Source: Hornefia butyriciproducens (GTDB taxonomy: Bacteria; Bacillota; Clostridia; Peptostreptococcales; Anaerovoracaceae). Taken from it: 64,000 nucleotides of DNA. Shown here one piece after another: positions 26,865 to 35,516 of the stretch (the stretch's first letter is position 1; every line of letters begins with the position of its first letter). Position numbers and translations under genes: made by a program. The stretch spans positions 230,075-294,074 of the forward strand of contig NZ_VUMZ01000002.1 in NCBI RefSeq assembly GCF_009695915.1. Direction: 5' to 3'. The notes beneath the pieces are model-generated. The model saw only the letters and a program-made list of their open reading frames with translations. It had not been told where the DNA came from and made no database searches.

Positions 26865-27337
26865 AGACAGTAACGATTGAAATGGAAAACGGCGGAGTCA
26901 TGAAGGGCGAGCTGTATGACGATATTGCGCCCATCACGGTGGAGAACTTCGAAAAACTGGCAGTCGACGGGTTTTACGACGGACTGACATTTCACCGGGT
27001 CATTCCGGGTTTCATGATCCAGGGCGGCTGCCCCAACGGCAACGGTACCGGAGGACCGGGACATACCATCAAGGGAGAGTTTGCGTCCAACGGCGTTAAA
27101 AATGATCTGAAGCACACCACCGGCGTTCTGTCCATGGCCAGAACAATGGATCCGAACTCGGCCGGCTCCCAGTTCTTCATCATGGTTGCAGATGCGCCTC
27201 ATCTCGACGGCGAGTATGCGGCCTTCGGAAAGATCCTGGAGGGTATGGAGGTTGCTCAGGAGATCGCGAAGGCAGAGCGGGATTATATGGATAAGCCGGT
27301 AGACCCCATCGTGATCAAGACGATTACGGTAGAATAA
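26861..27337 (+). CDS. Peptidyl-prolyl cis-trans isomerase, cyclophilin type
   Basis: A 158-residue cytoplasmic cyclophilin; no signal peptide. Active-site pattern FHRVIPGFMIQGG (Arg, Phe, Met, Gln; residues about 44-56), SMARTMDPNSAGSQFFI and FGKILEGMEV are all present. It speeds folding at X-Pro bonds. It is in a tight operon between a Nudix gene (4-bp overlap) and cysS (19-bp gap), a position without an obvious functional link. Confidence 0.95.
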   Translation: MKTVTIEMENGGVMKGELYDDIAPITVENFEKLAVDGFYDGLTFHRVIPGFMIQGGCPNGNGTGGPGHTIKGEFASNGVKNDLKHTTGVLSMARTMDPNSAGSQFFIMVADAPHLDGEYAAFGKILEGMEVAQEIAKAERDYMDKPVDPIVIKTITVE

Positions 27338-27356
27338 TTTTCCGGGAGTGAAACAA

Positions 27357-28760
27357 ATGAAGGTATACAATACATTAACGAGAAGAAAAGAGGAACTGGT
27401 TCCCATCCGCGAGGGAGAGATCTCCATGTACGTCTGCGGGCCCACCGTATATAATTTCTTTCATATCGGAAACGCCCGTCCGCTGGTAGTCTTCGACACC
27501 ATGCGGAAATATCTGGAATACCGGGGCTACAAAGTAAAATACGTGCAGAACTTCACAGACGTGGACGACAAAATTATCAACCGTGCCCGCGAGGAGGGCT
27601 GCACCGCGCCGGAGATCGCAGAAAAATATATCCGGGAATATTTCACGGACACGAAGGCGCTGAACGTCCGGAAGGCGGACGTCCACCCGAGAGTTTCCGA
27701 ACACATTCCCGACATCATCAGCTTCATCCAGACGCTGATCGACAGAGGATACGCCTACGAGGCGGACGGGGATGTCTATTTCTCAACGAGGAAGTTCCCT
27801 GAGTACGGGAAACTTTCCGGACAGAACATTGACGATCTGGAATCCGGAGCCAGAATCGCCGTCGGCGAGGTCAAGAAGGATCCGCTGGATTTTGCTTTGT
27901 GGAAGGCGCAGAAGCAGGATGATGAGATTGCCTGGGAATCTCCCTGGGGCATGGGCCGACCGGGCTGGCACATCGAGTGCTCCGCTATGGCGAAGAAACA
28001 CCTGGGAGACACCATCGACATCCACGCGGGCGGACAGGATCTCCAGTTCCCTCATCACGAGAACGAGATCGCTCAGTCAGAGTGCTGCAACGGCGCGCCC
28101 TTCGCACACTACTGGATGCACAATGCATATATTACGATGGATCGTCAGAAGATGTCCAAATCCAAAGGGAATTTCTTTACGGTCAGAGACATCCGCAAGG
28201 AATACAGCGGCGAGGAAATTCGGTTCTTTCTGCTCTCCGGACAGTACAGGAGCCCCATCGACTTCAGCGAGGATCTGATGAAGCAGGCGCGGGCGAGTCT
28301 GGAGCGCATGCGCAACTGCAAGGAAAACCTGATTTTCCTCCGCGAAAACGGCAGCGAGGGAGAGATGACGCCGGAGGAGCAGAAGGCTGTGGAGGGCTTT
28401 GACGAATTCCGGCAGAAATTCATCCGCGTAATGGATGATGACCTGAACACCGCGGACGGTATCAGTGCTGTATTCGAGCTGATCACCGCCATCAACACCC
28501 GGACCTCCGGCGGCGCCACCAGAGCCTTTGCCGGAAAAGCGCTGGAAACTCTGATGGAGTTCTGCGACATTCTGGGACTTCTTCAGGAAGAAGAGGATGA
28601 GAGCGTCGACCCGGAGATCCAGAAGCTGGTGGATGAACGTCAGGCTGCAAGGAAGGCGAAGGATTTCGCCAGAGCAGACGCGATCCGCGATGAACTGAAG
28701 GCCCGCGGCATCACGCTGAAAGACACCCCTCAGGGCGTGCAGATCATCCGGGAGTCATGA
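27357..28760 (+). CDS. cysS: Cysteinyl-tRNA synthetase
   Basis: A 467-residue class Ia synthetase. HIGH-type motif FFHIGNARP (about residues 33-41), zinc ligands in YVCGPTVY, WHIECSAM and HHENEIAQSE, and KMSKSKGNF (about 263). The C-terminal anticodon domain ends in DTPQGVQI. I chose the ATG at 27357; a GTG three codons earlier is in frame but lies in the ribosome binding region GGGAGTG. No T-box leader precedes it. It overlaps mrnC by 4 bp, the conserved clostridial order. Confidence 0.96.
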   Translation: MKVYNTLTRRKEELVPIREGEISMYVCGPTVYNFFHIGNARPLVVFDTMRKYLEYRGYKVKYVQNFTDVDDKIINRAREEGCTAPEIAEKYIREYFTDTKALNVRKADVHPRVSEHIPDIISFIQTLIDRGYAYEADGDVYFSTRKFPEYGKLSGQNIDDLESGARIAVGEVKKDPLDFALWKAQKQDDEIAWESPWGMGRPGWHIECSAMAKKHLGDTIDIHAGGQDLQFPHHENEIAQSECCNGAPFAHYWMHNAYITMDRQKMSKSKGNFFTVRDIRKEYSGEEIRFFLLSGQYRSPIDFSEDLMKQARASLERMRNCKENLIFLRENGSEGEMTPEEQKAVEGFDEFRQKFIRVMDDDLNTADGISAVFELITAINTRTSGGATRAFAGKALETLMEFCDILGLLQEEEDESVDPEIQKLVDERQAARKAKDFARADAIRDELKARGITLKDTPQGVQIIRES

Positions 28761-29158
28761 GGATGGAAGTCGATCCTAAACTGAGCAACACGACGGCGCT
28801 GGCCTACATAGGCGACGCCGTCTATGAATTATATATCCGGAAATATGTGATGGAACGCGGCGGAGTCAGGGTGGACCGGATCAACCGCATGGCGATATCC
28901 TTTGTGAAAGCAGACGCCCAGGCACTGGCGGCCCGCGGACTGATGGAGAATTTCCTGACAGAGGAGGAACTTCGGCTGCTGAAGCGCGCCCGCAACCACA
29001 CCAGAACGTCGAAGCCGAGGGGCTCCACACCCATCGACTACAAGCTGGCGACCGGCCTGGAGGCGCTGGTGGGCTACCTGTATCTGTCCGGGAACAAAGA
29101 ACGGTGCGACGAGGTTATCGCGCGAGCCATCCGTCTCATCGAGGAAGGAAGAGAATGA
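28757..29158 (+). CDS. mrnC: Mini-ribonuclease III
   Basis: A 133-residue RNase III-fold nuclease without the double-stranded RNA-binding domain; in Bacillus it matures 23S rRNA ends. The catalytic signature is ALAYIGDAVYELYIR (about residues 13-27) and the second acidic site is YKLATGLEALVGYLYL. The position between cysS and rlmB is conserved in Firmicutes. It overlaps cysS and thyA by 4 bp each. Confidence 0.94.
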   Translation: MRMEVDPKLSNTTALAYIGDAVYELYIRKYVMERGGVRVDRINRMAISFVKADAQALAARGLMENFLTEEELRLLKRARNHTRTSKPRGSTPIDYKLATGLEALVGYLYLSGNKERCDEVIARAIRLIEEGRE

Positions 29159-29985
29159 GTTACGCAGACAAAGTGTTCGTGCAGAACATAAACGATATTC
29201 TGGAGCACGGCGTTTCCGACCGGGATCTGGACGTCCGTCCCCACTGGGCGGACGGCACTCCGGCGCACACCATCGCTCTGTTCGGCCTGGTGAACCGCTA
29301 TGACCTGAGCCGCGAGTTTCCGATCATCACGCTGCGCCGCACCTACTGGAAAAGCGCCTGGGATGAGATCTCCTGGATCTGGCAGAAAAAATCCAGCAAC
29401 ATCCATGACCTGTCCGGCCACGTCTGGGACGAATGGGCGGATGAGAACGGCTCCATCGGCAAGGCTTACGGCTATCAGATGGGTGTGAAGCATCATTATC
29501 CTGAGGGAGATATGGATCAGGTGGACCGGGTGATCTGGTGCCTGAAGAACGATCCGGGCTCACGGCGTATCCTGACCAACATGTACAATCATCATGATCT
29601 GTCGGAGATGGCGCTGTATCCCTGCGCCTACTCCATGACCTTCACGGTGATCGGAAACCGCCTGAACGCTGTGCTCAACCAGCGCTCCCAGGATATGCTC
29701 ACCGCAAACAACTGGAATGTGGTGCAGTACGCGCTGATCGTCTATGCGATGGCATCTGCCTATGGCTTTGAGCCGGGGGAACTGATTCACGTGATCGCCA
29801 ACGCCCACATCTACGACCGGCACGTGGAGATCGTCCGGGAGATGGCAGCGGGCAGGCAGCATGAAGCACCGGAACTGTGGGTCGATCCGGAGGTAAAGGA
29901 CTTCTACGGGTTCAGCCGTGACAGCTTCCGGCTGGACGGCTATGAATATGAGGAGTTCCATCACGAAATCGAGGTGGCGATATGA
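29155..29985 (+). CDS. thyA: Thymidylate synthase (ThyA type)
   Basis: A 276-residue folate-dependent enzyme converting dUMP to dTMP while oxidising methylene-THF to DHF. The catalytic Cys lies in LYPCAYSMTF (about residue 162); QRSQDML and ANAHIYDRH are the dUMP-binding motifs. The residue after the catalytic Cys is Ala rather than the His of E. coli ThyA, consistent with the divergent Bacillus/phage-like subgroup. ATG overlaps mrnC by 4 bp with GGAAGG upstream, and its end overlaps folA by 4 bp. In many Clostridia this slot holds thyX. Confidence 0.94.
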   Translation: MSYADKVFVQNINDILEHGVSDRDLDVRPHWADGTPAHTIALFGLVNRYDLSREFPIITLRRTYWKSAWDEISWIWQKKSSNIHDLSGHVWDEWADENGSIGKAYGYQMGVKHHYPEGDMDQVDRVIWCLKNDPGSRRILTNMYNHHDLSEMALYPCAYSMTFTVIGNRLNAVLNQRSQDMLTANNWNVVQYALIVYAMASAYGFEPGELIHVIANAHIYDRHVEIVREMAAGRQHEAPELWVDPEVKDFYGFSRDSFRLDGYEYEEFHHEIEVAI

Positions 29986-30473
29986 ACATGATTCTTGCCG
30001 CGGACAGGAACTGGGGCATCGGCAACAAAGGACAGCTGCTATGCCATCTGTCCGGCGATCTGAAATATTTCAAACAGACTACGCTGGGGCATACGGTGAT
30101 CATGGGCAGAGCGACGCTGGAGAGCCTTCCGGGGAAACGGGGACTTCCGGGGCGGCGCAACATCGTGCTTACATCACAGCCGGATTTCGAGGCAGAGCGG
30201 GTGGATGCGGTGTGCCATAATCTGGAGGAACTCCGGGCGGCAACAAAGGACGATCCGGACGCCTTTGTCATCGGCGGTGCGGAGGTCTACGAACAGCTTC
30301 TGCCCTGGTGCGATACGGTTTATGTCACAAAGATCGACGCGGAATTCCCGGCGGACCGCCGGTTCCGGAATCTTGACATGGATCCCGCGTTTCAGGTTAC
30401 CGGTCAGAGCGGAGAGATGGAGGAAAACGGAATCCGGTACCGTTTCGTGAAATATGAAAGAAAAGAAAACTGA
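29982..30473 (+). CDS. folA: Dihydrofolate reductase
   Basis: A 163-residue NADPH-dependent reductase that recycles the DHF made by ThyA next door. Catalytic Asp is retained (SGDLKYF, position equivalent to Asp27 of E. coli), as are VIMGRATLES and the FVIGGAEVYEQLLPW nucleotide-binding motif. The usual Met-Pro-Trp-Asn-Leu-Pro stretch is replaced by GQLLCHLSG, so the Pro21 and Trp22 equivalents are Leu and Cys. Some clostridial DHFRs share the GQLL form. ATGA overlap with thyA gives coupled expression. Confidence 0.93.
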   Translation: MNMILAADRNWGIGNKGQLLCHLSGDLKYFKQTTLGHTVIMGRATLESLPGKRGLPGRRNIVLTSQPDFEAERVDAVCHNLEELRAATKDDPDAFVIGGAEVYEQLLPWCDTVYVTKIDAEFPADRRFRNLDMDPAFQVTGQSGEMEENGIRYRFVKYERKEN

Positions 30474-31197
30474 TATGATCATCGGCCGAAATCCGGTCGC
30501 TGAGGCGCTGAAGAGCGGCAGAGAGATGGAGCGCATCCTTATTCAGAAGGGAGCCGGAGGCTCCGTGGGAAAGATTTTGTCCCTGGCAAAGGAGCGGGGC
30601 GTAATCCTCCAATATGAGGAGAAGGAGTTTCTGGATAGAAAAGCCGGAGGCGGACGGCATCAGGGCGTGATTGCCTTTGTGTCTGCGCACGAATACGCCG
30701 GCGTGGAAGACATGCTGGCGCTGGCTGAGAAACGGGGGGAACCGCCATTTCTGATCGTTCTGGACGAGCTGGAGGATCCCCACAATCTGGGTGCGGTAAT
30801 GCGGACAGCGGAATGTGCCGGGGCTCACGGAGTGATAATCTCCCGGAGACGGGCTGGCGGGCTGACGGAAACGGTTGCCAGAACCTCGGCGGGAGCGGTG
30901 GAATATCTGCCCTGCGCGCGGGTAACAAACATCCCCCGAACGCTGGAGGATCTGAAAAAGAAAGGAATCTGGGTCTACGCCTGCGACATGGACGGCGAGA
31001 CGTACTGGAAGCAGGATCTGACGGGCCCGGTGGCTCTGGTCATCGGCAGCGAGGGACGCGGCATCAGCAGACTGGCCAGGGAGAAATGCGATTTTGCAGT
31101 TTCGATTCCTATGGTGGGGAAAATTACGTCTCTGAACGCATCCAATGCGGCGGCGATTTTAATGTATGAGGTCAGGAAGCAGCGAGATGGAAAATGA
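30454..31197 (+). CDS. rlmB: 23S rRNA (guanosine-2'-O-)-methyltransferase, TrmH/SpoU family
   Basis: A 247-residue SPOUT methyltransferase using S-adenosylmethionine. The N-terminal RNA-binding domain begins IIGRNPVAEAL; knot motifs are LDELEDPHNLGAVMRTAE (motif 1, about 110-127), VIGSEGRGISRL (motif 2) and IPMVGKITSLNASNAAAI (motif 3). The start is uncertain: ATG 30454 (20-bp overlap with folA) or ATG 30475; neither has a strong ribosome binding site. The place before sigH is conserved in Clostridia. Confidence 0.92.
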   Translation: MKEKKTDMIIGRNPVAEALKSGREMERILIQKGAGGSVGKILSLAKERGVILQYEEKEFLDRKAGGGRHQGVIAFVSAHEYAGVEDMLALAEKRGEPPFLIVLDELEDPHNLGAVMRTAECAGAHGVIISRRRAGGLTETVARTSAGAVEYLPCARVTNIPRTLEDLKKKGIWVYACDMDGETYWKQDLTGPVALVIGSEGRGISRLAREKCDFAVSIPMVGKITSLNASNAAAILMYEVRKQRDGK

Positions 31198-31801
31198 TCT
31201 GAACATTCTGCGGGACGAGGAGCTGGTGCAGATGGCACACGAGGGAAGCCGTACTGCGGAGGAATATCTGATACAGAAGTATAAGGCGCTTGCCCGGAAC
31301 AAGGCGAAGAGTTATTTCATCGCGGGAGGCGACAATGAGGATGTGATTCAGGAGGGAATGATCGGACTGTTCAAGGCGATCCGGGATTACGACGGAGCCG
31401 GCGGCGCATCCTTCCGGACATTTGCTGACATGTGTGTCACGCGGCAGATTCTCTCTGCGATTGAAGGCGCCAACCGCAAGAAACATCAGATTCTGAACGA
31501 TGCGCTGTCTCTGAACGACCGGGAGCCGGAGGACGGTGAAGAATGTGCGCCGCTCATCGATCGGATCGCGGCGGCAGAGGACATGGATCCGGAGAAGGTT
31601 GCGCTTGCATCAGACCTTGTGGAGCGCTTGGAGGCGGACGGCGTGCGTGTGTTCAGTCCTCTGGAGAACAAAGTCTGGGCGGCGCTGCTGCAGGGCCTTT
31701 CCTACCGGGAGATCGCGGAGCGGCTGGGGAAAACGCCGAAGTCCATCGACAACGCAATTCAGCGGATAAAGAAGAAACTGAGCGCGTATCTGCGGGGGTG
31801 A
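31187..31801 (+). CDS. sigH: RNA polymerase sigma-H factor
   Basis: A 204-residue sigma-70-family factor of the SigH/Spo0H type. Region 2 carries NEDVIQEGMIGLFKAIRDYD and FRTFADMCVTRQI (about 50-95); region 4 carries the helix-turn-helix LQGLSYREIAERLGKTPKSIDNAIQRIKKK written here only in part (SYREIAERLGKTPKSID). In spore formers it switches on early sporulation genes; in non-sporulating Clostridia it survives and may control competence or stationary genes. Start chosen at 31187 after AGGAAG; overlaps rlmB by 11 bp. It ends the long operon from 21810. Confidence 0.93.
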   Translation: MENDLNILRDEELVQMAHEGSRTAEEYLIQKYKALARNKAKSYFIAGGDNEDVIQEGMIGLFKAIRDYDGAGGASFRTFADMCVTRQILSAIEGANRKKHQILNDALSLNDREPEDGEECAPLIDRIAAAEDMDPEKVALASDLVERLEADGVRVFSPLENKVWAALLQGLSYREIAERLGKTPKSIDNAIQRIKKKLSAYLRG

Positions 31802-31866
31802 TTCCCGGAGGCGACGCGACGCTGAATTTTAACGGGATTTTCGCGGGATTTTTAACATAAAATGAA

Positions 31867-31895
31867 TTGACAACCGGCGAAAAATATAGTACGAT
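31867..31895 (+). promoter_or_regulatory. Promoter of tRNA-Thr and tuf copy 1
   Basis: Consensus TTGACA (31867-31872), 17-bp spacer, TACGAT (31890-31895), 16 bp before the tRNA. No terminator separates the tRNA from tuf. Confidence 0.8.
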
Positions 31896-31911
31896 TTAAA
31901 TGTTGTGACAG

Positions 31912-31988
<77 letters not shown>

Positions 31989-32034
31989 ATTTTTGTAAAT
32001 AGAGAAATTATTGTTATGTAAAAGGAGTAAGGAA

Positions 32035-33228
32035 ATGGCAAAACAGAAATATGAGAGAACCAAGCCGCATATCAATATCGGAACCATCGGCCATGTAGAC
32101 CACGGAAAAACTACTCTGACGGCTGCGATCACCAAGGTACTGCATCAGAGATACAGCCTGGGTGAGGACGTAGAGTTCGACCAGATTGACAAAGCACCGG
32201 AAGAGAAGGAAAGAGGAATCACCATCTCCTCCGCACACGTTGAATATGAGACCCCGAACAGACACTACGCGCACGTAGACTGCCCGGGACACGCGGACTA
32301 CGTAAAGAACATGATCACCGGAGCTGCTCAGATGGACGGAGCGATCCTGGTCGTCGCTGCAACGGACGGACCGATGCCGCAGACCAGAGAGCACATCCTG
32401 CTGTCGAGACAGGTAGGCGTTCCTTACATCATCGTATTCCTGAACAAATGTGACATGGTCGACGATGAGGAGCTGCTGGATCTGGTAGAGATGGAAGTCA
32501 GAGAGCTGCTGAGCGAGTACGACTTCCCGGGCGACGACACGCCGATCATCAGAGGATCCGCGCTGAAAGCGCTGGAAGATCCTGCCGGAGAGTGGGGAGA
32601 CAAGATCGTCGAGCTGATGGAAGCAGTAGACAGCTACATTCCTGAGCCGAAGAGAGACAACGACAAGCCGTTCCTGATGCCGGTAGAGGACGTATTCTCC
32701 ATCACCGGACGCGGAACCGTAGCGACCGGAAGAGTCGAGAGAGGCGTGCTGAAGGTCGGAGACGAGGTGGAAATCGTCGGACTGTCTGATGAGAAGAGAA
32801 AGGTAGTCGTCACAGGCGTAGAGATGTTCCGTAAGATTCTGGACGAGGCAGAGACGGGCGACAACATCGGAGCGCTGCTGAGAGGCGTACAGAGAAACGA
32901 AATCGAAAGAGGACAGGTACTGGCTGCACCGGGAAGCATCCACCCGCACACACAGTTCAAAGGTCAGGTGTACGTACTGAAGAAGGAAGAAGGCGGACGT
33001 CATACGCCGTTCTTCAACGGATACAGACCGCAGTTCTACTTCAGAACAACGGACGTAACGGGCGACCTGAAGCTGCCGGAAGGAACCGAGATGTGCATGC
33101 CGGGAGATAACGTTGTGATGGAGATCAAGCTGATCACCCCGATCGCTATCGAGGAAGGTCTGAGATTCGCTATCAGAGAAGGCGGAAGAACCGTAGGCTC
33201 CGGCGTTGTAACCGAAATCATCGAGTAA
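32035..33228 (+). CDS. tuf: Elongation factor Tu, copy 1
   Basis: A 397-residue GTPase that delivers aminoacyl-tRNA to the ribosome. G motifs: GHVDHGKTT (about residues 18-26), [15 protein letters not shown], and the SAL-type GSALKAL. The protein looks identical to copy 2 at 54671, and the DNA differs only at a few bases in the first 130 (32082, 32091, 32093, 32157). AAAGGAGTAAGG precedes the ATG. Transcribed with the upstream tRNA-Thr and ended by the hairpin at 33307. Confidence 0.97.
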   Translation: MAKQKYERTKPHINIGTIGHVDHGKTTLTAAITKVLHQRYSLGEDVEFDQIDKAPEEKERGITISSAHVEYETPNRHYAHVDCPGHADYVKNMITGAAQMDGAILVVAATDGPMPQTREHILLSRQVGVPYIIVFLNKCDMVDDEELLDLVEMEVRELLSEYDFPGDDTPIIRGSALKALEDPAGEWGDKIVELMEAVDSYIPEPKRDNDKPFLMPVEDVFSITGRGTVATGRVERGVLKVGDEVEIVGLSDEKRKVVVTGVEMFRKILDEAETGDNIGALLRGVQRNEIERGQVLAAPGSIHPHTQFKGQVYVLKKEEGGRHTPFFNGYRPQFYFRTTDVTGDLKLPEGTEMCMPGDNVVMEIKLITPIAIEEGLRFAIREGGRTVGSGVVTEIIE

Positions 33229-33306
33229 TCGGACGGTGAAGCAGGGAACCGGTCTGCCAGGATCGGAGAACCGGTTAAACGTGAATTACAATCAGAATAT
33301 GATCAG

Positions 33307-33330
33307 AAGACGCTCAGATGAGCGTCTTTT
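33307..33330 (+). terminator. Terminator of tuf copy 1
   Basis: Perfect 9-bp stem AAGACGCTC / GAGCGTCTT (33307-33315, 33320-33328) with AGAT loop and TTTT. The same stem core is used after tuf copy 2. Confidence 0.88.
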
Positions 33331-33342
33331 GTTGTGGTTTCA

Positions 33343-33371
33343 TTGACACCGGAGGATCATCATAGTAGAAT
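33343..33371 (+). promoter_or_regulatory. Promoter of the second LCP gene
   Basis: TTGACA (33343-33348), 17-bp spacer, TAGAAT (33366-33371). Its leader is about 130 nt and contains a perfect 11-bp hairpin ACATCTGAATG / CATTCAGATGT (33453-33479, CATGA loop) with no T-run, ending 29 bp before the ATG. Confidence 0.75.
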
Positions 33372-33508
33372 AGACCAGTATAATGAAACGCAGACACCGT
33401 AAAACCGGCATGCCCGAAGCCTCTGCGGAGTCTGTGAATGGAAAAGACAGGAACATCTGAATGCATGACATTCAGATGTATGAAATCTATTGAAAATGGT
33501 GATCTGAT

Positions 33509-35035
33509 ATGTGGAATAAACGCAATAAAACGGATAATGCCGAGCGATCCGCCACTGCGGAGATCGGTGCCGAGGCCGGACAGAAGGAGTCCCGGGGGCG
33601 GACATATCTGAACCGCTTCAGCAAGGTCTGGTCGGTACTGTACATCCTGATGCTGGCGGGCTTTGTCGGAATGATTCTTCGTCTGGATATGCTGCCGGCG
33701 AATCTTTTGTACAAGGTTCTGACGGTGCTGGGCGCACTGAGCCTTCTGATCTTCCCTATGCTGTACTTTAAAAACATACACAGGAGCAGGAAGATCGTTG
33801 CCATTGTTTTGTCGGTGGTGCTGATGGGCGGATACGCCTACGGCATGGTGAATCTCAACGACACCTCCAGCTTTTTCAGAGAAGTCACCGATGTCGGTAA
33901 TCAGACAGAGGACTTCTATCTTATCGTGAAGAAAAGCAGTTCCTATGAGAAACTGAAGGATCTGGACGGAAAGACTGCAGGAACATACTTTACGACGGAA
34001 AGCAATTATTCCAGTGCAAAAAGCAAACTGGCGGGAAACATCAACATTACCTACAAGATTATCAAGACGCTGTCCAAGCTAGACGACGGGCTGCTCAAGG
34101 GCGACTACGAATCAGTCTTTGTCAGCGCGGCACAGTACAAAACCATGTGCGAGAAGGTCAGCAACTTCAAGTCGAAGACCCGGATAATCTACACGATCCG
34201 TATCGACGTTTCGCAGAAGGATCTGTCAAAGAAGGTAGACGTCACGCAGAACTCCTTCAATATCTACGTCAGCGGTCTGGATACCAGCGGCAACATCCGG
34301 GAGATGTCCCGCTCCGACGTCAACATGATTGTTACAGTGAATCCCAAGACGCACGTGGTGCTGCTGACTTCGATTCCCCGGGATTATGAAATTCAGCTTC
34401 CGTCCTACAACAACGCAACGGACAAGCTGACGCACACGGGCATCTACGGCATTCAGGAAACTATAGGCGCGGTGGAAAAACTGACGGGCATTGATATGAA
34501 CTATTATGTCAAGGTGAATTACAGCACGGTCCGCAGGTTTGTGGACGCCATCGGCGGCATCGACGTCTATTCGGATTACGACTTCACGACGCACGGCATG
34601 GCGGTTCAGTATACCTTCAGGAAAGGGAAAAACCATCTGGACGGAAAGAAGGCGCTTGCCTTTGCCAGAGAGCGGAAATCCTTTGAGGACGGTGATGTGC
34701 AGCGGAACCGGGATCAGGCGAAGGTCATGTCGGCGATCATCAGTAAATGCACATCGAGCACGACGATTCTCGCCCGGTATTCTACGATTCTGAACTCCTG
34801 CAAGCAGTATATGGAGATCAACATGGAGGCCGCCCAGATCAAGCAGCTTGTGAAGATGCAGGTCAACGGCGGCTACAAATGGAAAATCAGAAAGCAGAAT
34901 GTAGAAGGGAACAGTGTATTGGAAACATGTTATTCCTCCGGCGATTATCAGGTCTACGTCATGAAGCCCGATGATGACGATGTGACCAACGCCACGGACA
35001 AAATCATCGGCGTCATGGATGGGACTGTCCGGTAA
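33509..35035 (+). CDS. LCP family protein with three membrane helices and solute-binding-like region
   Basis: A 508-residue protein. Three transmembrane helices lie in about residues 40-115; residues about 125-240 (FYLIVKKSSSYEKLKDLDGKT) resemble part of a periplasmic amino-acid-binding fold; the LCP domain follows (about 245-430) with NIYVSGLDTSGN, SDVNMIVTVNP, LLTSIPRDYEI, YYVKVNYSTVRRFVDAIGG and ALAFARERKSFEDGDVQRN. LCP enzymes ligate glycopolymers to peptidoglycan; the inserted region could sense or bind a ligand. It heads the cell-surface island between tuf and rpmG and ends at the terminator at 35175. The ribosome binding site is weak (GGTGAT). Confidence 0.9.
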   Translation: MWNKRNKTDNAERSATAEIGAEAGQKESRGRTYLNRFSKVWSVLYILMLAGFVGMILRLDMLPANLLYKVLTVLGALSLLIFPMLYFKNIHRSRKIVAIVLSVVLMGGYAYGMVNLNDTSSFFREVTDVGNQTEDFYLIVKKSSSYEKLKDLDGKTAGTYFTTESNYSSAKSKLAGNINITYKIIKTLSKLDDGLLKGDYESVFVSAAQYKTMCEKVSNFKSKTRIIYTIRIDVSQKDLSKKVDVTQNSFNIYVSGLDTSGNIREMSRSDVNMIVTVNPKTHVVLLTSIPRDYEIQLPSYNNATDKLTHTGIYGIQETIGAVEKLTGIDMNYYVKVNYSTVRRFVDAIGGIDVYSDYDFTTHGMAVQYTFRKGKNHLDGKKALAFARERKSFEDGDVQRNRDQAKVMSAIISKCTSSTTILARYSTILNSCKQYMEINMEAAQIKQLVKMQVNGGYKWKIRKQNVEGNSVLETCYSSGDYQVYVMKPDDDDVTNATDKIIGVMDGTVR

Positions 35036-35174
35036 TGGCGGGAAATGTTCGGTAACGGCTGTAATCCACACCGGCGGAGCCGGCGGCGTGCACCACACTG
35101 CCGGGCCGGGAATTATCCCGTAACGGCTGCAGTCTGCGGCGCCACAATACACAATAACGAAATTTCCCGAAGCG

Positions 35175-35212
35175 AGTACCGCATCAGAATGAAAACTGGT
35201 GCGGTACTTTTT
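35175..35212 (+). terminator. Terminator of the LCP gene
   Basis: 9-bp stem AGTACCGCA / TGCGGTACT (35175-35183, 35200-35208) followed by TTTT. Confidence 0.8.
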
Positions 35213-35287
35213 ACGGCTGCCTGTCCTCGATCGGTTCTGGTGCTGTGCTCATTATTCCTATAAAATTGCAGGAAAGTAGTTTATCGG

Positions 35288-35316
35288 TTGAATTTGTGAT
35301 GATTATGTGATATAAT
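35288..35316 (+). promoter_or_regulatory. Promoter of the poly-G surface-protein gene
   Basis: TTGAAT (35288-35293), 17-bp spacer, TATAAT (35311-35316). Confidence 0.75.
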
Positions 35317-35516
35317 TTGTTACGTGATATTGTGTTGGCTGGTATTAAACAGCAGGTGTTTAGATGTGTGTGTCGCTTTTTCTGCGATATTTGTGAAATT
35401 CCATCTTGTATAATGCAGAGAAAATCCCTCAGTGAGCCGGGGGCTTTCTGTCATAGCCTGTTATCTGTATCGGCTGGCGATAGTTATGATGACTACTTAA
35501 TTATAGGAGGGTGGTT

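Larger units (their letters stand above)
35036..35516 (+). other. Intergenic region: terminator, promoter and long structured leader
   Basis: No gene seen. In order: a GC-rich stretch with two related phrases GTAACGGCTG (35052 and 35122), the LCP terminator (35175-35212), a strong promoter (35288-35316), and a leader of about 195 nt before the surface-protein ATG. The leader can form TATCG-GCTGG-CGATA (35468-35482) and a hairpin pairing CAGAGA with TTTCTG around CCC/GGG (about 35417-35451). Confidence 0.5.

Noticed and set aside
35317..35516. c-di-GMP riboswitch in the surface-gene leader
   Set aside because: The conserved GEMM core and tetraloop-receptor sequences are not recognisable.
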